Translations under genes and position numbers: made by a program | NCBI GenBank assembly: GCA_963717115.1 | Contig: CAVQVO010000020.1 | Location: 930,001-994,000, forward strand | Reading direction: 5' to 3' | DNA: 64,000 nt | From: JBBQUN01 sp963717115 | GTDB taxonomy: Bacteria > Actinomycetota > Acidimicrobiia > Acidimicrobiales > SZUA-35 | The notes under the pieces: generated by a model | The model's database searches: none | Told to the model about the DNA's origin: nothing | What the model saw: only the letters and a program-made list of their open reading frames with translations | Shown: positions 25,369 to 34,519 of the stretch, in pieces | Layout: each line of letters opens with the position of its first letter | Position numbering within the stretch: the first letter of the stretch is position 1

Positions 25369-25791
25369 TCAGATCAGGAGCGGGTTGGCCACGTGAAGCC
25401 CTTGCCGGGACGCTGCAGCGCAAAGCGCAACGTCGGCGCTCGTGAGAACCGTTGCCCCCACCAACAGAGCTGCGGCGAGATGTACGGCGTCATACCCGCG
25501 AAGCGCTTCGCGTTCAGCGAGCTCGACAGCATCGTCGATCAGTTCCTTCGACACCTCGACGAGATGGAGATCTTCGACCAGATCCGCCAGCGCCGCCTTC
25601 GCTGCGACGAACTGTTTGCTGGAGAGCCGCTTGCTGCGATGGGCTGCAGCGAGCACAGCTCGAGATTCGACGACGATGAGGCGTGCCGAGGCGATCGCGT
25701 CGGCGGTGCCCCACAACACTTCTGCCTGATCTGAGCCGTCTTCGTCGATGATGAGTTTGATCAGCGTGGAGGTGTCGAAGTAGGTGATCAC
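25369..25791 (-). CDS. vapC: VapC-type PIN-domain toxin
   Basis: 140 residues. PIN-domain acidic residues are visible: D in YFDTSTLIKLI, E in ARLIVVESRAVLAA, D in RGYDAVHLAAAL and a final D in LTSADVALCAAA. VapC toxins are Mg-dependent ribonucleases, often cutting tRNA or rRNA. The start codon overlaps the stop of the upstream antitoxin (ATGA), the standard VapBC order. The gene lies in the accessory region, where such modules stabilise islands. Confidence 0.9.
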   Translation of the reverse strand: MITYFDTSTLIKLIIDEDGSDQAEVLWGTADAIASARLIVVESRAVLAAAHRSKRLSSKQFVAAKAALADLVEDLHLVEVSKELIDDAVELAEREALRGYDAVHLAAALLVGATVLTSADVALCAAASRQGLHVANPLLI

Positions 25792-26069
25792 CGACGCTGC
25801 TCTGCGACGAGATCGCTGACTGTTCCTTTCGACTTGATGCGTCGGCCGGGCTGATGCCGGCTTCGACTCGACGGGGGATGAACGACCCCGCTCGCAACGA
25901 GTTCGCTCAGAAGGTCATCAGAAGCGTCGAGCGGTGACAGCTTTGCGACTGGTCGTCCCCGGTCGGTGACAATGACCTCTTCACCTGTGCGCACACGATC
26001 GATGTACTTGCTCAGGCCGTTCTTCAATTCTCGAATCCCGACCTCAGACGTCGATGTAGCTATATTCAT
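25788..26069 (-). CDS. vapB: Phd/YefM-type antitoxin paired with VapC
   Basis: 93 residues. The N-terminal fold VGIRELKNGLSKYIDRVRTGEEVIVTDRGRPVAKLSPLD is the Phd/YefM DNA-binding pattern (described here as a motif spanning residues about 10-48). A disordered basic tail binds the toxin. Two copies of a short operator-like repeat sit at its start codon. The overlap with the PIN toxin gene leaves little doubt about the pairing. Confidence 0.85.
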   Translation of the reverse strand: MNIATSTSEVGIRELKNGLSKYIDRVRTGEEVIVTDRGRPVAKLSPLDASDDLLSELVASGVVHPPSSRSRHQPGRRIKSKGTVSDLVAEQRR

Positions 26070-26090
26070 GAGTCAATTGTAGCTACATTC
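26054..26090. promoter_or_regulatory. Twin operator repeat at the vapB start
   Basis: TGTAGCTATATTC (26055-26067) and TGTAGCTACATTC (26078-26090) are direct repeats 23 bp apart, and each core (TGTAGCTACA) is itself palindromic. One copy overlaps the first codons of the antitoxin. This is the usual arrangement for autoregulation by the VapBC complex. Confidence 0.55.
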
Positions 26091-26266
26091 AGGAAGCCGT
26101 CAACACGGCTTCCCGAATCGCCGCCGAAACCGCCCCATACCACTCGTCGCGCTCGCTCGAAGACCGCCCCATACCGCCGGCAGTGGCATCGTTACCCGCT
26201 AGTGAGGGCGGACGTGTTCTAGGGCCGAGTTGTCAGGTGGTCGAGCTGACCGGACACGCCCAGGTA

Positions 26267-26656
26267 CTAGTGCCACAGGTTGTCCTCCTCGCCGTTCACG
26301 AGGCGGTTGTACGCCTTGGGCATTGGCCAGCAGACAGTTCCGTCTGGCAATTTCACCGCAGGGATCACGGCCGCGTCGGATGAGGCAAGTCCGGGAACAG
26401 CACTCTTGACGGTCACGAGCACCTGAGCGATGTGGCCCCCAACCATCTTGGCGAACAGCTCAATTCTTTCGGGAGGCGCTCCGGCAGCTGGAAGTTCGGC
26501 GTGCATGATGCCGGCCATCTGCTCAAGCTTCTGGATCGACGCCTCGCTCACGTCCCATGTCAATCCAAGGTTGGCCTGTGCAAGGTCTCTGCAGTCGAGG
26601 CTGAAGGCCTCGAAGAGGTCGCCGATCATTGGATCTGGGCTGAACGTGAGAGTCAA
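26267..26656 (-). CDS. Hypothetical protein
   Basis: 129 residues, not recognised with certainty. An N-terminal helical part leads to MVGGHIAQVLVTVK and a C-terminal CWPMPKAYNRLVNGEEDNLWH. The order GGxxxQV, then a Trp/Pro strand, then KxYxRLxNGxED resembles small uncharacterised actinobacterial proteins often annotated only as DUFs. Codon use fits a real gene. It starts 6 bp after the stop of the upstream frameshifted gene, so the two form one transcription unit. Confidence 0.6.
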   Translation of the reverse strand: MTLTFSPDPMIGDLFEAFSLDCRDLAQANLGLTWDVSEASIQKLEQMAGIMHAELPAAGAPPERIELFAKMVGGHIAQVLVTVKSAVPGLASSDAAVIPAVKLPDGTVCWPMPKAYNRLVNGEEDNLWH

Positions 26657-26662
26657 AGGGAT

Positions 26663-27035
26663 TCATTCGGCAAGCGAGCCTCGAACATTGACCTGAAAGC
26701 CCTTGCCGACTGGCGCACCGAACCGGCCTGAACAGGTGAAATGGAATGACGCAGGGCTGACATCAGCCCCGTTCCACTCCATGAAATCGGGGCAGACGGA
26801 CAGCCACGCGTCCAATCTGGCCACATGCTGATGCCGGTGTCGTAGCCGAGAAGATGGCTGGGTGGGTAGAAAGTGGATCGAGCTGGCGGACCGAGTTGGT
26901 GAGGATGCAGCTGGAGGGGTCGTGTGCTGAAACCTCGGGGCTGTACTGGTCGGCGATGTGGATGCCGTTCCAAGCTTGGGGGTGTTTGATCGGCCCGAGC
27001 AACCGTCCCAGACCATTGATCAATGGTGAGATCAT
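26663..27035 (-). CDS. Hypothetical protein, split by two frameshifts
   Basis: Three frames carry consecutive protein-like pieces: MISPLINGLGRLLGPIKHPQ with AWNGIHIADQYSPEV, then SHLLGYDTGISMWPDW, then LDAWLSVCPDFMEWNG ending VRGSLAE. Joining them with two single-base changes (near 26870 and 26812) gives about 120 residues just upstream of the next gene. No family is recognised. Decay and sequencing error are both possible. Confidence 0.45.
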
Positions 27036-27241
27036 CGGCTTTCGATGGCCGTCGGCTGATCTCGTAGCTCCCTGATAGCGACATGTCGGGTCCGCGTTCG
27101 AAGACTCGATGGCTGCAATAAAATGCTCACGCCTGATTTGGCGAAGAAGTCAACCGCCCTTGGATTGCCCGACGACGAGTCGCGCCGTCGCACGGGTCCG
27201 CTGAAACGGCTCGTGTCATGCCGGTCAAGGCAGTGCTCGAC

Positions 27242-27994
27242 CTAGGGATGCCATGGAAGGCGAGACGGATCGATCAGGTACCGAACCGAGCTCCCGACCT
27301 CACAGCTGGCGACCTTGATGGACTGGGAGCAGTCGGCTGCGGAGATGTCGATCTGGACGCTGTCGTAGACCGCCAGGATGGTGTCGGTGGAGATCGTCGA
27401 TCCCCAACCCATCACCACGACCTCATGAGACTCAGGGACATGGTCGAGTATCCCGACGACGCCCTCCTTCTGGTCAACCATGACCAGGAGTTGTCGGCTG
27501 TTGTATTCGATTGTGTCGCCCTCGCCGAAAGTCTTGCGGCTGTCGAGGGTCGGGGCTGGCATCGAGGCGTCGGCCGGCAAGCCATCCGGGAGGGAGAACG
27601 AGTCTGGCGAGGCTTGTTGCACGATGACCTCGATCACATCCACACCTGATCCGGCGTCACGGGTGAGCATCAACTTCCTGGTGGACAGGCCCGATCCGTT
27701 CGAGGAGGTTTCCGCGGCGATAACCCAGCCCGCGGCGAGACGAGTCACCTCGAAGATCGTCCCAAGACCCAGCTCGTTCGTCACCTCCGTTGGTCCAGAC
27801 CCGGCCGTCTCTGGGGACACGTACGGCGCGATCGTTGCGGCGGCCCCCCAACCCTGTGACGACTCTGTCAAGATTTCGCCGCTGTCACTCGTTCCGCATC
27901 CAGCCGCGACCGCAGCCCAGGCTGCGAAGGCAAGACAAGCGACGATGGATCGCTTGGGGAAAGATCGTGAAAAGAGCACGCAGCCCACTTCCAA
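27242..27994 (-). CDS. Putative lipoprotein of unknown function
   Basis: 250 residues. The N-terminus has basic residues, a hydrophobic stretch (ACLAFAAWAAVAAGC) and a lipobox with the Cys at residue 33, so export and lipid anchoring are likely. The mature part is rich in Ser, Thr and Gly, then beta-rich (TIFEVTRLAAGWVIAAE, VVVMGWGS), with two late cysteines (DCSQ, SCEV) that may form a disulfide. No domain is recognised. It is the last gene before the tRNA-proximal gap. Confidence 0.7.
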   Translation of the reverse strand: MEVGCVLFSRSFPKRSIVACLAFAAWAAVAAGCGTSDSGEILTESSQGWGAAATIAPYVSPETAGSGPTEVTNELGLGTIFEVTRLAAGWVIAAETSSNGSGLSTRKLMLTRDAGSGVDVIEVIVQQASPDSFSLPDGLPADASMPAPTLDSRKTFGEGDTIEYNSRQLLVMVDQKEGVVGILDHVPESHEVVVMGWGSTISTDTILAVYDSVQIDISAADCSQSIKVASCEVGSSVRYLIDPSRLPWHP

Positions 27995-28414
27995 AGTCGC
28001 TCCCGATGTAGAAACCGGTATTGAGAATATTGGCGCCCAGGATCGTTGCTACGGCCGGGCATCTGGTGCATCTCTTGGACCCGATCACTCCACCATGTGT
28101 CGAAGTCCACGTCCAGTCCATACGTCAGCTCGGCCAAAACCGTGACCTGATCTGCGGACTACGACCGCCGCGCCGGCCACGGGCATCCGACTCGTCGGCG
28201 GTCACACCCGGGTCGGCGACAACGATCCCGGCGTCACCGTCCCATCGACCTGATCAATAACCGACCGGCACGTCAAAGCCGCCAGCATTGAGCTGGGCAA
28301 CAGGGTCCCAACCCGACGGCGGCTGAAGATACGAATGCCATCGCATCCCCGCGGCGATCCACGACGAGCACCTGATGTTCGGTTTTGAACTGATGATGAA
28401 TCAATGACATCTGG
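27995..28414. other. Intergenic region, mostly non-coding
   Basis: A minus-strand frame near 28137-27960 opens with a plausible peptide (MAELTYGLDVDFDTWWSD) but turns into low-quality sequence and overlaps the lipoprotein start. Beyond that I see no gene. It separates the island genes from the tRNA-Leu terminator. Confidence 0.4.
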
Positions 28415-28452
28415 CCAAAAAGCAGAATCCCCAGGCCTTTGACCTGGGGAAA
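28415..28452 (-). terminator. tRNA-Leu terminator; right copy of the 38-bp island repeat
   Basis: On the minus strand, 5 bp after the tRNA 3' end, CCCCAGG-TCAAAGG-CCTGGGG forms a strong hairpin and is followed by a short T run (CTGCTTTTT), as in an intrinsic terminator. The same 38 bp, with 5 differences, occurs at 12988-13025. Confidence 0.75.
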
Positions 28453-28457
28453 CTCAG

Positions 28458-28541
28458 TGTCGAAGGGGGGACTTGAACCCCCACGTCCTAACGGACACTA
28501 GCCCCTCAAGCTAGCGCGTCTGCCAATTCCGCCACTTCGAC
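28458..28541 (-). tRNA. tRNA-Leu (anticodon GAG)
   Basis: The 5' and 3' acceptor strands GTCGAAG and CTTCGAC pair fully, with discriminator A at 28458. The D arm GCGGAATTGGCAGACGCG, the anticodon loop CTTGAGG with GAG, a long variable arm (class II, as required for Leu) and the T loop GGTTCAAGTCC are all present. CCA is not encoded. Its 3' side faces the island, the usual orientation for tRNA-directed integration. Confidence 0.95.
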
Positions 28542-28586
28542 GTGGTTCGGGAGATCTTAGCGTCGATGCCCGGGGTTACACCCGTG

Positions 28587-30109
28587 TCACGAGAGAGTTC
28601 TGACCGCGATCGAACCGTCGGCACGCACGATCACGCCATCGATGCCGGGCGTGAGGACCAGATCGTTGCCGGCCATGGCGACCGGGATCAACCAGCCGGC
28701 CTGGAGCAATTGCGTCTGCGCCGATTGCAGGAGCGCCCAACGTGTGGCGTCGTCGTGTTCGAGCATGGCCTGCGCCACCAGCTGGTCGATCTCGACCATC
28801 GACGACATCCGAGTCGGGTTGGCGACCCCATCACCCGCAAGCAGAGCCGGGACGACGGCATCGATCGATCCTGCCGGGGCCACCCAACCCCACGAATAGA
28901 GTTCGACGTCTCCGGCAACCACCGCATCGGCGAAGGTCTCGGTGGTGAGGGGCACCACGGTCGCCTCGACACCGACCGAACGCAGTTGCTCGGCCAGACG
29001 GGCCGAGACCGCAGCTTGGGCGTCTCCGACCGAACCGATCCGAATCGGCCCGATGGCTCCGACCTCGGCGAGGAGGGCCGTGGCCCGGCCCGGGTCATGG
29101 CCGCACGCGCCGCCGCACGCGTCGATCGTGTAGCCGGCCATGGTCGGAGCCACCAGTCCATCGGCCTCGGACACCCCGACGGACGATCCGAGGCCGGCGA
29201 GCTCGGCGACCAGGCTCGAGCGGTCGACGGCGGCCAGGACGGCCTGGCGAATCCGTACGTCGGCGAACACCGGCGCCGAGGGCGACAGTCCGTAGAAGCG
29301 GACGGCCGAGCGGGCACCGGCCGTCTCGCGCGTCGGCACCGTCGTGGCCGCCCCGTCGCCCAGCACGGCGGCATCGACCTCGCCCTCGTCGAAGGATCGG
29401 GCCGCCGCCGCGGCATCATCGACCCAGATGAGCTCGATCGCCCCGCCGGCTCCGGCCGGCCGGTTCCGGCGTGGCCGACGACCACAACCGCAAACCGAGA
29501 TCACTCTGGACCGCCGGCGAGAACGGCCCCGTCGTCGAACCATCGGAGGGCACGATCGAGTACGGCACGCCGCTCAGAGATCCAATCCAGACCGGCCCGA
29601 GGCGTGCGGAGGACGAACCGGACCGACGCCTGGTCGACGGGTTCGATCCGGTCGACCTCGGCCAACAGCTCCGCCGCCGGCGAATCCGACGCCACGAGCC
29701 GGAGCCGTTCGAGACCAGCGACGACGTCGGCCACCGTCGTGCGGTCGAGATCCAGGGCGAACGTCCACACGAGACCGTCGTCCGAAACCGTCCACGACGT
29801 CGCCAGACCCGGTTCGAGATCTCCTCCGGCACCGATCTGGGTGAGCCCGTCGAACAGCAGGTCGGCGAGGATCACGGCTCCCTGGTCGGTCATCGACAAC
29901 TGGGCCGGGTCCCAGGTCGCCGGCCGAACCATCGCGACGGTGAGGAGCGGATCGTCGTCGCGGAAGGCGAGGGTCTCCGGTGCCTCATCGGGGCCGGCGA
30001 AGCTCGACTCATCGATCGGCTGCAGGGTCGAGCATGCCGTCGCCAGCAGGGTCGTTCCGATCAGGCTCCAGACGGTGGTGCGGGCTCTCACCGTCCTCCA
30101 TCGGCCCAC
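28587..30109 (-). CDS. Peptide-type ABC substrate-binding lipoprotein (SBP family 5), two frameshifts
   Basis: The N-terminal piece has a signal peptide with lipobox (TTLLATACS) and the family-5 opening (WDPAQLSMTDQGAVILADLL). Two +1 shifts, near 29580 and 29458, lead into the C-terminal part with the typical DVRIRQAVLAAVDRSSL and SWGWVAPAG stretches. The rejoined protein has about 505 residues, normal for DppA/OppA-like receptors. It lies apart from the opp operon, after secG, and may supply an alternative receptor for that transporter. Confidence 0.8.
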
Positions 30110-30179
30110 CCGGGTCGATGCTGAGCCCGGCGGCCGCCTCGAGGCGGCCTGCGATTCCGAGCTTGGTTCTGGCGCTCGT

Positions 30180-30410
30180 TCAGGAATCGAGCATGAAGGC
30201 CAGGGCGATCGTCAGGAACGTGAAGATCAGCCCGAACACGATCGTCAGACGATCGAGATTGCGTTCCATCGACGTCGAACCGGCGGCCGAACCGCTCATG
30301 CCGCCACCGAACATGTCGGAGAAGCCACCACCGCGCCCGCTGTGCAGCAGGATGAGGGCCACCGTGACGAGCCCGATGACGATGTAGAGAGGGCCGAAGA
30401 TCCAGATCAT
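30180..30410 (-). CDS. secG: Protein translocase subunit SecG
   Basis: 76 residues with two membrane helices flanking GRGGGFSDMFGGG, the Gly-rich loop typical of SecG. The first helix starts at the N-terminus (MIWIFGPLYIVIGLVTVALI) and the second covers LTIVFGLIFTFLTIALAFM. SecG assists the SecYE channel. In many actinobacteria it directly follows tpiA; here a peptide ABC operon separates them. Confidence 0.92.
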   Translation of the reverse strand: MIWIFGPLYIVIGLVTVALILLHSGRGGGFSDMFGGGMSGSAAGSTSMERNLDRLTIVFGLIFTFLTIALAFMLDS

Positions 30411-30460
30411 GACCGGATCAAGCTAGCAGCTGGCGGAGCGGGTTCGACGCACGCCGCCGT

Positions 30461-31438
30461 CACTCCGGGAAATGGCACGCCACCGGGTGACCCTGGCCCC
30501 GATCGATCAACTGCGGGACCTCGACCGAGCAGCGCTCCTCGGCCTTCCAGCAACGGGTCCGGAATCGACAACCCGACGGCGGATCGACCGGGCTGGGAAC
30601 GTCACCGGTGAGCACGATGCGCTGCCGTGCCTCGCTCCCGTCGAGGATCGGGTACCGGCACCGCCGAGATCAACGCCTTCGTGTAGGGGTGCGACGGACG
30701 TTCGTAGATGTCGTCGCGGCTGCCCTCCTCCACGATGTGACCGAGGTACATGACGGCGACGCGATCACTGATGTGGCGCACCACCGACAGATCGTGGGCG
30801 ATGAAGACGTAGGCGATCCCCCGCTCGTCCTGCAACTTGCTCAGCAGGTTGACGACGCCGGCCTGGATCGAGACGTCGAGGGCCGACACCGGCTCGTCGA
30901 GGACGATCATCTTGGGTTCGAGGGCGAGGGCCCGGGCGATCCCGACCCGCTGACGCTGGCCACCCGAGAACTCGTGCGGGTAGCGCTCGGAGTGCTCCGG
31001 CGACAGGCCGACGGTCTTGAGCAGTTCCTGCACCTGGTCGCCGGCTGTCGGAGTCCGACACCTTGTGGTGGACCATCAGGGGCTCGGCGATGGTCGCCCC
31101 GACGGTCTTGCGCGGGTTGAGCGACGCGTACGGATCCTGGAAGACGATCTGCATCCGCTGGCGAGCGGTCCGCATCTCCTTGCGTGCCGAGCGATTCGAG
31201 CTTGGTCCCCTCGAAGCGTGACGCTGCCCGAGGTCGGCTTGATGAGGTGGAGCAGCATGCGGCCGGTGGTCGACTTGCCGCAGCCCGACTCGCCCACCAG
31301 GCCCAGGGTCTCGCCCTGATCGACGTGCAGGCTGACCCCGTCGACGGCCGAGACGAACTTGATGGCCCGCCCCAGAACCCCGCCCCGAATCGGGAAGTTC
31401 TTGACCAGGTTCGTGGCCTGCAGCACCGGCTCGGTCAT
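30461..31438 (-). CDS. oppF: Oligopeptide ABC transporter ATP-binding protein OppF, frameshifted
   Basis: From ATG at 31438 (overlapping the oppD stop): Walker A GESGCGKST, Q loop VFQDPYASLNP, signature FSGGQRQRVGIARAL, Walker B MIVLDEPVSALD and H loop FIAHDLSV, and the C-terminal oligopeptide domain with the Cys cluster of OppF (CRFRTRCW, ERCS). At least four +1 shifts (near 31205, 31183, 31055 and 30650) interrupt it. With them removed the protein has about 325 residues, the normal length. Error rather than decay is likely. Confidence 0.85.
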
Positions 31439-32482
31439 GGCGTCACCTCGTCGGTCGGCGCGAAGCTGCGGCGACGGTCGGCTCGCACCTCTTCCGCGAA
31501 GTGGCACGACGCCGCATGTCCGGCCGGAAGCAGTCGAAGCTCGGGGATCTCGTCGCTGCACACGCCCGGCGCCCTCGCGATCGAACAGCGTGGATGGAAC
31601 GGGCAACCCGAGGGCCGATTGATCAACGAGGGCGGTGAACCCGGGAATCGGGATCAGCGGATCGTCGCTCGAGCCTTCGAGACTCGGGCAAGCTGGCCAA
31701 CAGGCCGAGCGTGTAGGGATGCTCGGTGTCGTAGAAGATCTCGTCGACGTTGCCCACCTCCGCCTGACGGCCGGCGTACATCACCATCACCTCGGTCCGA
31801 CGTACCGGCGACCACACCGAGATCGTGGGTGATCAGGATGATCGCCGAATCGATCTCGCTCCTTGATCTTCGTCAGCACTTCGAGCACCTGCGCCTGCAC
31901 GGTGACGTCGAGCGCCGTGGTCGGTTCGTCGGCGATGAGCAGATCGGGGTCGTTCATGATGGCCATGGCGATCATGGCCCGTTGCCGCATCCCGCCCGAG
32001 AACTCGTGCGGGTACATGGCGGCACGCTTGTGGGGCTCGGAGATCCCGACCAGACCGAGCATGTCGACGGCCTTGTTGAAGGCCTGCTTCTTCGACAACC
32101 CGTGATGGATCCGGCCGATCTCGCCGATCTGGCGGCCGATCGTGTGCACCGGATTGAAGGCCGTGAGGGGATCCTGGAAGATCATCGAGATCTCGTTGCC
32201 CCGCAGGGCCCGCTGTTCGTCGGCCGACATCGACAGGATGCTGCGGCCCTTCCAGTCGATGTCGCCACCGTCGATCCGAATCGTGGGAAACAGGCCCATG
32301 ATGGTCATCGCGGTGACGGACTTGCCCGACCCCGACTCGCCGACGATCGCGAACACCTCGCCCCGGCGGATGTCGAACGAGATGTCGTCGACGGCCCGAA
32401 CGAATCCGGCATCGGTGGGGAAACCGGCCCGAAGGTTGCGGACCGACAACAGCGTCTCGGCGGTCGAATCAGGAGTGAACAC
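31435..32482 (-). CDS. oppD: Oligopeptide ABC transporter ATP-binding protein OppD, frameshifted
   Basis: GTG start at 32482, preceded by AGAAGGG. Walker A GESGSGKSVTAM, Q loop FQDPLTAFNP, signature FSGGMRQRAMIAMA and Walker B LLIADEPTTALDV lie in one frame. Then four +1 shifts between about 31855 and 31630 break the H loop and the C-terminal oligopeptide-binding domain (GCPFHPRC, GVCSDE). The stop overlaps the oppF start. About 347 residues when corrected. It drives peptide import with OppF. Confidence 0.85.
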
Positions 32483-32493
32483 GCAGCACCCTT

Positions 32494-33390
32494 CTAGCGG
32501 AGCTTCGGATCGAGGGCGTCGCGGAGACCATCGCCGATCAGCTGGAACGAGAGCACCGTCAGCGAGATCGCGAGACCGGGAAAGAACACGAGGTGGGGGG
32601 CGTTGGCGAGGTCGCCCTTGCCCTGCGAGATCATGAGCCCCCACGCCGGGGTCGGGTCCTGGGGGCCGACGCCGAGGAACGACAGGGCGGCTTCGGCGAG
32701 GATCGCACTACCGACCGAGATGGTCCCGTAGACGATGATCGGCTGGAGGGCGTTGGGCAGGACGTGCCGGAAGATGATCCGCATCCTCGAGAACCCGAGT
32801 GCGTGGGCCGCCTCGACGAACTCGAGTTCCTTCAACGACAGGAACGTCGAACGCACGATGCGGGAGATCCCGAGCCAGCTGGTGACACCGAGCACGATGA
32901 TGATGGCGTTCTCGCTGCGTCCGAACACGACCGCGATGGCGACCGCCAGCACGATGTAGGGAATGGCCAGGAAGACGTCGGTGAGGCGCATGATGATGCT
33001 GTCGATCCAGCCCCCGAAGAACCCCGAGATCGAGCCGACGACGACGCCGATCCCCAACGCGATCGTGGTGGCCGCGATCCCGATCTTGAGCGAGACCCGG
33101 GATCCGTAGACCAGGCGGCTGAAGACGTCCCGGCCGATGATGTCGGTGCCGAAGTAGTGCTCGCTCGAGGGTCCACCGCGGAAGACCGAACTGCGTTCGG
33201 TGATCCCGTAGGGGGCGATGAGCGGGGCGAAGATGGCAACGAGGATCAAGAAGATGAGGAAGACCATGCCGATCACGGCGAGCCGGTTGGCCCGGAATCG
33301 CTTCCACACGTCTCGCCACGGCGACGGCGCAGCAGCGCCGATGATCGTGTCGTCGACCGTTTCGACCTCGGTCGTTTCCGGAGCGGTCAT
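32494..33390 (-). CDS. oppC: Oligopeptide ABC transporter permease OppC
   Basis: 298 residues, uninterrupted. The N-terminal OppC-N helix (FRANRLAVIGMVFLIFLILV) is followed by DIIGRDVFSRLVYGSRVSL and five further helices. The EAA loop that contacts the ATPases reads EAAHALGFSRMRIIFRHVLP. Family members move peptides or nickel; no substrate clue is present. It lies 11 bp upstream of oppD, and its own start is 2 bp after the oppB stop, so the genes are one operon. Confidence 0.93.
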   Translation of the reverse strand: MTAPETTEVETVDDTIIGAAAPSPWRDVWKRFRANRLAVIGMVFLIFLILVAIFAPLIAPYGITERSSVFRGGPSSEHYFGTDIIGRDVFSRLVYGSRVSLKIGIAATTIALGIGVVVGSISGFFGGWIDSIIMRLTDVFLAIPYIVLAVAIAVVFGRSENAIIIVLGVTSWLGISRIVRSTFLSLKELEFVEAAHALGFSRMRIIFRHVLPNALQPIIVYGTISVGSAILAEAALSFLGVGPQDPTPAWGLMISQGKGDLANAPHLVFFPGLAISLTVLSFQLIGDGLRDALDPKLR

Positions 33391-33392
33391 GC

Positions 33393-34417
33393 TCAGCGTT
33401 CACTTTCCTGTCCGAGGCGGACGCGTGGATCGAACCAGGCGTAGGACACGTCGACGAGCAGGTTGATCACCGAGTAGGCGACCACGACGACGAGGGTCAG
33501 ACCGAGCAGCACCGGGAGATCGCGGTCCTGGACGGCACTGAAGATCGTCGACCCGAGGCCGGGCCACGAGAACACCGTCTCGGTGAGCACCGCCGATCCG
33601 ATGACGGCACCGAAATCGAGGCCGAGGAGGGTGATGACCGGGAGCATGGCGTTGCGGAGCCCGTGGCGGGTGACGATGTGACGCTCGTCGAGACCCTTCG
33701 CCCGGGCGGTGCGCATGTAGTCGGCGTTGAGCACCTCGAGCATCGAACCGCGCATCATGCGGGCCGCCAGGGCGGTCGACACGCTGGCCAGGGTGACCGC
33801 CGGCAGGATGAGGTAACGCCACTGCTCCCCGACCGGGATGAAGAAGAAGGCCCAGTTGCCGTCGCCCGAACCCGGAGGACCGATCTGCGAGGTGCGCAAC
33901 CGAGCCCAATCGGGCCAGTCGTTCTTGTTCGGGTAGACCGCGAAGGCGTACTGGAGGACGAACCCGAGCACGAAGACGGGAATCGCCGACGCCACGGCCG
34001 TGAGCACCGTGGTCAACTTGTCCATGACCGAATAGCGACGGATGGCCGAGTAGACACCAACGGCGATCCCGACGATCACCTCGATGATGATCGCCCAGAT
34101 GGCCAGGCGGAGGCTGTTCTTGGCCTTCTCGCTGAAGATGTCGTTGACGCTCGCGACCGCTCGCATAGGAGTCGCCGAGGTCCCACTGGATCGTGCGCTT
34201 CCAGTAGTTGACGAACTGCACCGGAATGGGATCGTCGAGTCCGTACTTCTCGTTGACCTGCTCGAGACGGATCGGGTTCGGGTGTGCGATCACCGCCACC
34301 GGCGATGAGGTTGGCCGGATCACCGGGGAGGACGAAGAAGATGACGAACAGGAACGACAGCGCGAAGAACACCGTCGGGATGATGAGCAGCAGCCTGCGG
34401 ATGATGTAGCTGATCAT
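33393..34417 (-). CDS. oppB: Oligopeptide ABC transporter permease OppB, frameshifted
   Basis: From ATG at 34417 (MISYIIRRLLLIIPTVFFAL), the protein has the usual first helix and FVLPGDPANL, then +1 shifts near 34295 and 34165 separate the linker (NEKYGLDDPIPVQFVNYW) from the main membrane domain, with EAA loop ARAKGLDERHIVTRHGLRNA. The corrected length of about 340 residues is normal. It is cotranscribed with oppC and oppD. The shifts add to the cluster seen through this operon. Confidence 0.87.
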
Positions 34418-34519
34418 GGCGGTGTTTGTGTACCACACTCTCGGACGGTATGAGCAGAACTCACGCCGCAGCCGGGACAGTGACCTGCCCCGGCTGCAGC
34501 GAGAATCAACTCACGCGTC

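Noticed and set aside
27868..28137. A small minus-strand gene before the lipoprotein
   Set aside because: It opens with a plausible peptide but overlaps the lipoprotein signal sequence, changes to unlikely composition, and has no ribosome binding site or family match.
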